Part shown: in pieces, positions 1 to 4,046 of the stretch
Layout: every line of letters starts with the position of its first letter
Position numbering within the stretch: position 1 is the first letter of the stretch
Made by a program: the position numbers and the translations under genes
The notes under the pieces: generated by a model
The model's input: the letters and a program-made list of their open reading frames with translations, nothing else
Databases searched by the model: none
Told to the model about the DNA's origin: nothing
From: an uncultured Actinomycetes bacterium
GTDB taxonomy: Bacteria > Actinomycetota > Thermoleophilia > Miltoncostaeales > Miltoncostaeaceae
Assembly: GCA_937862675.1 (NCBI GenBank)
Contig: CALMEC010000114.1
Coordinates: forward strand, 1 to 5,169
Direction: 5' to 3'
DNA: 5,169 nt

Positions 1-403
1 ACGGCTCGACGTCCTTGGTGACCACGGCCCCGGCGCCGACGATGGCCCCGTCCCCGATGGTGACACCCGGCAGGATGCACACACCCATGCCGACCCACAC
101 GCCGGCGCCGATGGTGACCGGCCGGTTCTCCCAGCCCTGCTCCGGGATGGGGCGGCCGGGGTCGGTCTCGTGGTTGGCGGTGTGGATCATCGTGCCCGGG
201 CCGATGATGGTGCCGTCACCGATCGTGATCCCGCCGTACCCGTTGACCCAGCATCCGGAGTTGAAGCCCACTTTCTCACCGATCTCGATGTGGTCACCGT
301 TCAGCCAGGTGATGGAGTCGATGTAGAAGGAACCCTCGCCCACGGACTTCGCATCGTGCGGCCGGAACGGGATGACCCGCTTTGAAAGATCGGTGATCAT
401 CAT
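1..403 (-). CDS. Hexapeptide-repeat (LbetaH) O-acyltransferase, 3' end beyond the window
   Basis: About 134 N-terminal residues are visible. The protein starts MMITDLSKRVIPF and continues as imperfect hexapeptide repeats ([IV]G-x-G type), for example HIEIGEKVGF (38-47), ITIGDGTIIGPGT (59-71), VTIGAGVWVGMGV (96-108) and VTIGDGAIVGAGAVVTKD (114-131). This pattern is that of left-handed beta-helix acetyltransferases such as the maltose/galactoside and WbbJ/WcaB-like sugar O-acetyltransferases. Residues 74-78 (HTANH) followed by DPGRPIPEQGW match the family's catalytic loop; by analogy His78 (or His74) is the base that activates the acceptor hydroxyl, with acetyl-CoA as likely donor. Such enzymes are cytoplasmic trimers. 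The acceptor (polysaccharide, nodulation-like or small sugar) cannot be told. The ATG at 403-401 is chosen because GAGAGGA lies 9 bases upstream; a second ATG follows directly. The gene is divergent from the amidotransferase gene. Family call is secure, substrate unknown. Confidence 0.9.
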   Translation of the reverse strand, partial: MMITDLSKRVIPFRPHDAKSVGEGSFYIDSITWLNGDHIEIGEKVGFNSGCWVNGYGGITIGDGTIIGPGTMIHTANHETDPGRPIPEQGWENRPVTIGAGVWVGMGVCILPGVTIGDGAIVGAGAVVTKDVEP

Positions 404-412
404 GGGGATGGA

Positions 413-419
413 TCCTCTC
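413..419 (-). promoter_or_regulatory. Ribosome binding site of the acyltransferase gene
   Basis: On the minus strand GAGAGGA lies 9 bases before the ATG at 403-401. It fixes the start of the acyltransferase and is the only convincing Shine-Dalgarno sequence before a gene in this window; the other four genes lack one. Confidence 0.65.
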
Positions 420-436
420 GTCGCGGTGGGGCGTTC

Positions 437-464
437 ATCTGTCTGCCGTGATCATTCTGTCCAA
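437..464 (-). promoter_or_regulatory. Candidate promoter of the acyltransferase gene
   Basis: On the minus strand TTGGAC (464-459) and ACAGAT (442-437) are separated by 16 bases, in the locally least GC-rich part of the gap. Transcription would begin near 430 and give a leader of about 27 bases that contains the ribosome binding site. The match is moderate and unsupported by other evidence. Confidence 0.35.
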
Positions 465-547
465 TCCCGGTGGTCGCCGTTTCTTGTTGGCAGGTTCTGG
501 CGAATCGGAGACGGTCGGCAACCCGGCGTCGGCGTGGCGCCGCGTGG

Positions 548-553
548 CACACT
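548..553 (+). promoter_or_regulatory. Candidate -10 box of a leaderless amidotransferase gene
   Basis: CACACT ends exactly six bases before the GTG at 560. This is the distance at which RNA polymerase would initiate at or next to the start codon. The hexamer is a weak TAnnnT match, no clear -35 box is seen 16-19 bases upstream, and no Shine-Dalgarno sequence precedes the GTG. The spacing is the same as at the PAC2 and CDF genes, which is the main support. Confidence 0.4.
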
Positions 554-559
554 CACCGG

Positions 560-1288
560 GTGAACGACTCCTTCCCGCCGCTCATCGGGCTCACCAGCTA
601 CGCCGAACCGGCGCGCTGGGCCGTGTGGGAGGGGAAGGCCGCCGTGGTGGGATGGGTCTACGTGGACGCCATCCACCGGGCCGGCGGCCGTACCCTCATC
701 ATCCCGCCCGCCGATCACGGGCAGGAGCGCATCCTCGACGTCCTCGACGGACTCGTGCTGGCCGGCGGACAGGACATCGATCCCGGCCGGTACGGCGCCG
801 AGCGGGACCGGTCCACGGAGGCCCCGCAGCACGGACGCGATGGCGCCGAGCTCGCCCTCACGGCCGCCGCGATGGATCGCGGCATCCCGGTCCTGGGGAT
901 CTGTCGCGGCATCCAGGTGATGAACGTGGCGCGCGGTGGCGACATCATCCAGCACCTTCCGGACGCGATCGGGATCACCGGGCACCGCGAGGTCGTCGGG
1001 GTGTTCTCGGAGCACGACGTGGCGGTGGAGCCGGGCAGCCGCCTCCAGTCGATCCTGGGCGACGTGGCGCCGGTCCTCTCGCACCACCATCAGGCGGCGG
1101 GAGCGGTGGGCGACGGCCTCCGGCCGGTCGCGTGGTCCGACGACGGGACCATCGAAGCGCTCGAGTCCACCGGCGACGGCTTCGCCGTGGGCGTCCAGTG
1201 GCATCCCGAGGAGGGCGAGGACCTGGCCCTCTTCACCGCACTCGTGGACGCCGCCCGGCGGTACCGGGAGTCGCTCGCCGGGAAATGA
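560..1288 (+). CDS. Class I glutamine amidotransferase-like gamma-glutamyl hydrolase (peptidase C26, PuuD-like)
   Basis: The 242-residue protein begins VNDSFPPLIGLTSY. It has the glutamine amidotransferase hydrolase fold signature: oxyanion strand LVLAGGQDIDPGRYG (65-79), family motif RDGAELAL (93-100), nucleophile elbow LGICRGIQVMNVARGG (112-127) with Cys115, and WHPEE (214-218) supplying His215 and Glu217. LSHHHQAA (173-180) corresponds to the conserved H-x-Q segment before the last strand. The length is close to E. coli PuuD (about 250), which cleaves gamma-glutamyl-GABA to glutamate and GABA in putrescine breakdown. All catalytic residues are present, so an active cytoplasmic gamma-glutamyl hydrolase is likely. 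No other puu gene (synthetase, oxidase, aldehyde dehydrogenase) is next to it, so the true substrate is uncertain and a gene symbol is withheld. The GTG at 560 is preferred over the in-frame GTG at 470, which would add 30 arginine-rich residues unlike the family N-terminus. It is followed by a 450-base gap and is probably monocistronic. Confidence 0.92.
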   Translation: MNDSFPPLIGLTSYAEPARWAVWEGKAAVVGWVYVDAIHRAGGRTLIIPPADHGQERILDVLDGLVLAGGQDIDPGRYGAERDRSTEAPQHGRDGAELALTAAAMDRGIPVLGICRGIQVMNVARGGDIIQHLPDAIGITGHREVVGVFSEHDVAVEPGSRLQSILGDVAPVLSHHHQAAGAVGDGLRPVAWSDDGTIEALESTGDGFAVGVQWHPEEGEDLALFTALVDAARRYRESLAGK

Positions 1289-1390
1289 CGTGGCACGCCC
1301 ACCGGGTGCTCCGCGTGCTCCGGGAGGTTCGCGATCGTCCGCTCCATGGACCCGCACGAGGATGCCGCACGACGTCCTTCAGGTCGCCAT

Positions 1391-1443
1391 CCGTTCGCGG
1401 TGCCGATGGGGCCGACGGACGTGCCCGCGTACGACCCGAACGG
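1391..1443. repeat. Imperfect hairpin with a 10-bp bulged stem
   Basis: CCGTTCG-C-GGT (1391-1401) pairs with ACCCGAACGG (1434-1443), ten base pairs with C1398 bulged. Inside, GGGC (1409-1412) can pair with GCCC (1423-1426). It is moderate in strength and could be chance in DNA this GC-rich. Confidence 0.3.
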
Positions 1444-1486
1444 GGAAAACCCGACCTGGGACGGCGATCGGCGACCTCGGGCCTCG

Positions 1487-1577
1487 GGTCACCTCCGGCC
1501 GGGCACACGACGTCCGGTCGCCGCTGTCGGCATCATCGGGCGGCGATCGCCCTGCGGGTGCCTGGTCGGAGGTGACC
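1487..1577. repeat. 91-base long inverted repeat, 20-pair stem with inner hairpin
   Basis: Bases 1487-1506 pair without interruption with 1558-1577: 18 Watson-Crick pairs and two G-U pairs (1498-1566, 1501-1563), the outer 11 being perfect (GGTCACCTCCG with CGGAGGTGACC). After mismatches the interior forms a second stem, 1515-1524 with 1540-1549 (TCGCCGC with GCGGCGA plus flanking pairs and one G-U), closing a loop of about 15 bases. The flanks show no target-site duplication and no U tract follows on either strand. It could be a structured RNA, a factor-independent-like terminator of the amidotransferase transcript, or a palindromic element. Function is unknown; the structure itself is plain in the sequence. 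Confidence 0.6.
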
Positions 1578-1597
1578 GACCGTCTCCCTCCGGGAAG

Positions 1598-1661
1598 CCG
1601 CGGTGGACATCCCCTGCGGGGAGGGACGCGCGCACATGCCGGACACCCACCGCGGATGTCC
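1598..1661. repeat. Two overlapping, mutually exclusive inverted repeats
   Basis: CCGCGGTGG (1598-1606) is a perfect inverted copy of CCACCGCGG (1647-1655). Overlapping it, GGACATCC (1605-1612) is a perfect inverted copy of GGATGTCC (1654-1661). Because four bases are shared, the full stems cannot form together; the order is that of an H-type pseudoknot or of two alternative folds. The intervening segment has a small hairpin, CCCC-TGC-GGGG (1611-1621). Confidence 0.45.
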
Positions 1662-1672
1662 GGCGCCCGCGA

Positions 1673-1717
1673 TCGTCCGGCGCCGACGGCCCCGCCGGGA
1701 CGGGCGGCGCCGGACGA
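1673..1717. repeat. Perfect 13-bp inverted repeat abutting the PAC2 promoter
   Basis: TCGTCCGGCGCCG (1673-1685) is perfectly complementary in reverse to CGGCGCCGGACGA (1705-1717), with a 19-base spacer. The right arm ends nine bases before the proposed -10 box at 1727-1732 and covers the place where the -35 element should be. It may be an operator for a dimeric repressor, or the stem of a terminator for transcription coming from upstream. No U tract follows. Confidence 0.5.
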
Positions 1718-1726
1718 CGCATGGTG

Positions 1727-1732
1727 TACCGT
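1727..1732 (+). promoter_or_regulatory. Candidate -10 box of a leaderless PAC2 gene
   Basis: TACCGT fits the actinobacterial TAnnnT consensus and stands exactly six bases before the GTG at 1739, so the transcript would start at the start codon. No ribosome binding site is present. The -35 region is replaced by the right arm of the 13-bp dyad and has no TTGAC-like sequence. Confidence 0.5.
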
Positions 1733-1738
1733 GACGGC

Positions 1739-2641
1739 GTGGATTCCCCCCTCATCGAATGGGTCGCCGAACGGCCAACCGCGCTGCCCTCACCGGTTCT
1801 CCTCGCCGCCTTCGGCGGCTGGAACGACGCCGGCGAGGCTGCCAGCGGTGCCATCACCTACCTGGCCGAGACATTCGGCGCGACCTGCGTCGCCCGTGCG
1901 GACTCCGAGCAGGTCTTCGACTTCCAGAGCCACCGCCCGCGGGTGTCCATCGCCGACGGCTCGATCGACGGTCCCGTACGCCTGCCGCAGCTCGAGCTGT
2001 GGGCGACGCCGCCGGACGTGAGCCCGGGCCTCCTGCTCATCCGCGGGCCGGAACCGTCGATGCGCTGGCCCAGCATCTGCCGCTGGATCCTCGACGTCGC
2101 GCAGGACCTCCGGGTGACGCATCTCGTGACACTGGGCGCGCTCATCGCCGACGTCCCGCACACCCGGCCGGTGAGGGTCAGCGCCATCTCGACGCCGCCC
2201 GAGATCACCGAGGCGCTGAACCCGCGACGCCCCGACTACGAGGGCCCCGCCGGCATCACCAGCATGCTCCACGCGTCCGCGGTGGAGCGAGGGATCCCGG
2301 GCATGTCCCTATGGGCCGCCATCCCCCACTACATCGGCGGCGGGCAGAACCCGGATGCGTCCCTGACGCTGTTGCACGCGCTCAACACCCTGCTGGGCAT
2401 CCGTCCGGACTACGCGGGGATGGAACAGGACGTCGCCGACTACCGGCGGCAGATCGAGGAGGCCGTCGCCTCCAGCCCCCAGGCGTCCGCCATGATCGAC
2501 GAGCTCGAGCGCACCTACGACGCCCAGACGGACGAGGCCGACGCGTTCGGTCAGATCCCGAGCGGTGATGCGATCGCCGCCGAGTTCGAGCGCTTCCTCC
2601 GCGACCAGTCACCGCCCGGAGAGGACCACCCCTCGTCCTGA
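1739..2641 (+). CDS. PAC2 (proteasome assembly chaperone 2) family protein
   Basis: The 300-residue protein begins VDSPLIEWVAERP and has the actinobacterial PAC2-family pattern: VLLAAFGGWNDAGEAASG (20-37), a GLLLIRGPEPSMRW segment (97-110), THLVTLGALIADVPHTRP (127-144), YEGPAGITSML (167-177), and PGMSLWAAIPHYIGG (187-201). The C-terminal 225-290 stretch is acidic and predicted helical. Length matches the family (about 280-310). The name comes from eukaryotic proteasome assembly chaperone 2; in bacteria the family is widespread in Actinomycetota, including species with the 20S proteasome and Pup, but its biochemical role is not settled. It is cytoplasmic, with no signal or membrane segment. 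The GTG at 1739 is preferred because of the -10 box six bases before it; the in-frame ATG at 1721 would add six residues and lies upstream of that box. The gene converges on the beta-helix gene, leaving 32 bases between stops, and stands alone after a structured 450-base gap. Family call is strong, function unknown. Confidence 0.9.
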   Translation: MDSPLIEWVAERPTALPSPVLLAAFGGWNDAGEAASGAITYLAETFGATCVARADSEQVFDFQSHRPRVSIADGSIDGPVRLPQLELWATPPDVSPGLLLIRGPEPSMRWPSICRWILDVAQDLRVTHLVTLGALIADVPHTRPVRVSAISTPPEITEALNPRRPDYEGPAGITSMLHASAVERGIPGMSLWAAIPHYIGGGQNPDASLTLLHALNTLLGIRPDYAGMEQDVADYRRQIEEAVASSPQASAMIDELERTYDAQTDEADAFGQIPSGDAIAAEFERFLRDQSPPGEDHPSS

Positions 2642-2647
2642 CGGCGA

Positions 2648-2664
2648 CCGGGTCCGTCACCCGG
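2648..2664. terminator. Small hairpin in the convergent gap, possible bidirectional terminator
   Basis: CCGGGT (2648-2653) and ACCCGG (2659-2664) form a perfect 6-bp stem with a 5-base loop in the 32-base gap between two convergent genes. It could stop transcription from both sides. It lacks a U tract on either strand, so this is a positional guess. Confidence 0.35.
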
Positions 2665-2673
2665 CGGGCGACC

Positions 2674-3939
2674 TCACCGGGGACGCGTGACCGGACGGAG
2701 CTCGAATGCGCCGAGGTCGGGGCGGCCCACCACCGGCCGCCGCATCTGCCCCACCGGAGCGGCGAACTCCCAGACCGCTCGTCGTGACACTGGAACGACG
2801 ACACCGCGGTTCACGGCCACGGATGTGGTCCGCAGGCGGTAGTCCTCGCGTGCCGGGGCGACGAACGCGCCCGTCGTCACACGACGATCCGCCCGGATCC
2901 CGGCCGATCCCGAGACGGCTCGTCCCGGTCCGACGAGCAGGTTGTTGCGCATCTCGGCCCGGGCGCCGTCGGCGACCACCACGAACGTGCCGGAGGAACG
3001 CCGGTTGACGAGCGTGTTGTTGACCACCCAGAGCTGCCGCGACGGATGCGTCAGCCCCTCGGCGCCGTACGAGATAAGCGCCGGGTTCTCCGAGCGCGGC
3101 CCCTGCACGAGGACGTTGCCGGCGATCAGTGCGGCACCGCCGTTGGGGAGATCGACCGAGTAGCTCGCCGTCCCGTTCCGGTCGGTGATGAGGTTGCCCT
3201 GGAGGACGGTCCGGGCCGCCCGCGACTTCACCTCGTGTCCCACCGACGCCGAGGCGATCACGGATCCTGTGACCGTCAGCGACCGAACCTCGCCGATGTA
3301 GATGTTGTGGGTGTAACCGTCACCGGCACCGTTCGCGATGAACCGTGAACCGCGGATGACGATGTCACTCCTCGGATCGGCCCCTGCGAGGATGCCGTTC
3401 TGGTTGCCGCGGAACACCGACCGGGTGATCACGAGACCGGTGCCCTCCTGGCGTATGCCCGCTCCGTTGCCATCGGGGACCCGCGCTCCGGTGAACGTGA
3501 TGCCGTCCACGCGGGTGCGGTCCCCGGCGATCACCCAGATGGCCTTCCCCTGGGCATTCCTTCCGTGGGCCGGCAGGTTCACCGGGCCGCCCGCCCCGCG
3601 CAACGTGAGGTCGTCCTGCGTCCAGGTCGCGACATCCCCCGGATAGGTGCCGGCATCGAGGTGGACGGTGTCCCCGCCGCGGGCCACCGCCGACGCCGCA
3701 GAGGGTGTCCTCAACGCCCTTCCCGGTCCGACGCGCAGAACGCGTCCGGTCGCCGTCGACGACCGGTCGGCGCCGTCCGCGGACACCGTGTCGCGTGCGC
3801 CGTCGGCGATGACCGAGGCGGTCGCGACGGCTATGCCGAGGGTCAGCGACGCACTCAGCGCCGCCACGAGCGCGGCGGTCCGGGCTCCGGCCGGAGTCCG
3901 GCGATCGGCCCGGTGGAGGAGAGATCGGCGTGGAGGCAC
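2674..3939 (-). CDS. Exported or anchored right-handed parallel beta-helix protein
   Basis: With the GTG at 3939-3937 the protein has 421 residues. The basic N-terminus (VPPRRSLLHRADRR) is followed by a hydrophobic stretch at about 21-45 (TAALVAALSASLTLGIAVAT), so it is a signal peptide or signal anchor and the rest lies outside the membrane. LRVGPGRALRTPSAA (68-82), GDTVHLDAGTYPGDVATW (89-106) and LTLRGAGG (111-118) are the usual entry of pectate-lyase-like beta-helices; regular coils follow to about residue 345. Distinctive segments are GAGIRQEGTGL (159-169), GAGDGYTHNIYIG (204-216), GHEVKSRA (234-241), SYSVDLPNGG (259-268), LISYGAEG (288-295) and LWVVNNTLVNRRSSGTFV (303-320), ending DLGAFELRP (408-416). 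I know close versions of these from uncharacterised beta-helix proteins of many, mainly proteobacterial, genomes. A role on extracellular or cell-wall polysaccharide is only inferred; no catalytic residue can be assigned. GTG 4053 and ATG 4032 are in frame but would add an arginine-rich tail covering the promoter; TAGGCT seven bases before 3939 supports the shorter form. Confidence 0.85.
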   Translation of the reverse strand: MPPRRSLLHRADRRTPAGARTAALVAALSASLTLGIAVATASVIADGARDTVSADGADRSSTATGRVLRVGPGRALRTPSAASAVARGGDTVHLDAGTYPGDVATWTQDDLTLRGAGGPVNLPAHGRNAQGKAIWVIAGDRTRVDGITFTGARVPDGNGAGIRQEGTGLVITRSVFRGNQNGILAGADPRSDIVIRGSRFIANGAGDGYTHNIYIGEVRSLTVTGSVIASASVGHEVKSRAARTVLQGNLITDRNGTASYSVDLPNGGAALIAGNVLVQGPRSENPALISYGAEGLTHPSRQLWVVNNTLVNRRSSGTFVVVADGARAEMRNNLLVGPGRAVSGSAGIRADRRVTTGAFVAPAREDYRLRTTSVAVNRGVVVPVSRRAVWEFAAPVGQMRRPVVGRPDLGAFELRPVTRPR

Positions 3940-3946
3940 GCGCCGG

Positions 3947-3975
3947 AGCCTAACGCCCCGGCCGCTTCCGGTCAC
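3947..3975 (-). promoter_or_regulatory. Promoter of the beta-helix gene
   Basis: On the minus strand GTGACC (3975-3970) and TAGGCT (3952-3947) are 17 bases apart, a good -35/-10 pair. The -10 ends seven bases before the GTG at 3939, predicting a leaderless or nearly leaderless message. The -35 lies in CCGGTCACCGG (3968-3978), a short palindrome, and in the long mirrored element described separately. Confidence 0.5.
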
Positions 3976-4030
3976 CGGTCGGGTCGTCCGGACCGCCGGC
4001 GACGCAACGGCGACCGGAACCGGCCACGGC
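3955..4030. repeat. 21-bp imperfect inverted repeat spanning two divergent promoters
   Basis: Read on the minus strand from 3975 to 3955 and on the plus strand from 4010 to 4030, the two arms agree at 17 of 21 positions, with the shared core GACCGGAA-n-CGGCC-nn-GGC. Each arm begins at the -35 position of its own gene. The perfect part is TTCCGGTC (3966-3973) with GACCGGAA (4012-4019). This is the layout expected of a shared operator or activator site for the beta-helix and CDF genes, or of an ancestral promoter duplication. Confidence 0.5.
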
Positions 4031-4040
4031 ATGACAACAT
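4010..4040 (+). promoter_or_regulatory. Candidate promoter of the CDF transporter gene
   Basis: CAACAT (4035-4040) stands six bases before the GTG at 4047, with no ribosome binding site, so a leaderless message is predicted. GCGACC (4010-4015), 19 bases upstream of it, sits at the same place in the mirrored element as the -35 of the beta-helix gene. Both hexamers are weak matches to consensus. Confidence 0.4.
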
Positions 4041-4046
4041 GCGGCC

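Larger units (their letters stand above)
1289..1738. other. 450-base intergenic region rich in inverted repeats
   Basis: No reading frame here resembles a protein; the long open frames are what high-GC DNA gives by chance and are arginine/proline-rich. The region instead carries a run of dyads: a small one just after the amidotransferase stop (GCACGC 1293-1298 with GCGTGC 1313-1318, a possible weak terminator), then 1391-1443, 1487-1577, 1598-1661 and 1673-1717, annotated separately. There is a 12-base direct repeat CGCGATCGTCCG at 1330-1341 and 1668-1679, and a 10-base one CACGACGTCC at 1368-1377 and 1506-1515. No signature of RNase P RNA, tmRNA, SRP RNA, 6S RNA or a tRNA T-loop was found, and no U-rich tract follows any stem. 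It may hold a non-coding RNA, a terminator cluster or a regulatory region for the PAC2 gene. Confidence 0.5.

Noticed and set aside
470..559. Upstream GTG start for the amidotransferase
   Set aside because: The extra 30 residues are arginine-rich and unlike the PuuD-type N-terminus, which begins just before PLIGLTSY; no ribosome binding site supports it.
560..1288. Assignment as puuD in a putrescine-degradation operon
   Set aside because: No other pathway gene is adjacent, and the C26 family includes hydrolases with other gamma-glutamyl substrates.
452..1357. 301-residue open frame on the minus strand opposite the amidotransferase
   Set aside because: It is the shadow of a high-GC gene, low in complexity, while the plus strand has complete catalytic motifs.
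1487..1577. Miniature transposable element
   Set aside because: The long inverted repeat has no flanking target-site duplication and no second copy in the window; only a genome-wide search could revive the idea.
1346..1738. N-terminal extension of the PAC2 reading frame back to the ATG at 1346
   Set aside because: The added 131 residues are Arg/Pro/Gly-rich with no family resemblance and cover the hairpin cluster; PAC2 proteins start near residue V1 of the 1739 start.
1289..1738. Known housekeeping RNA (RNase P RNA, tmRNA, SRP RNA, 6S, tRNA) or a common riboswitch in the structured gap
   Set aside because: None of the conserved signatures I know for these (for example GAGGAAAGTCCG of RNase P RNA, GGTTCGA of T-loops, the SRP apical loop) is present on either strand.
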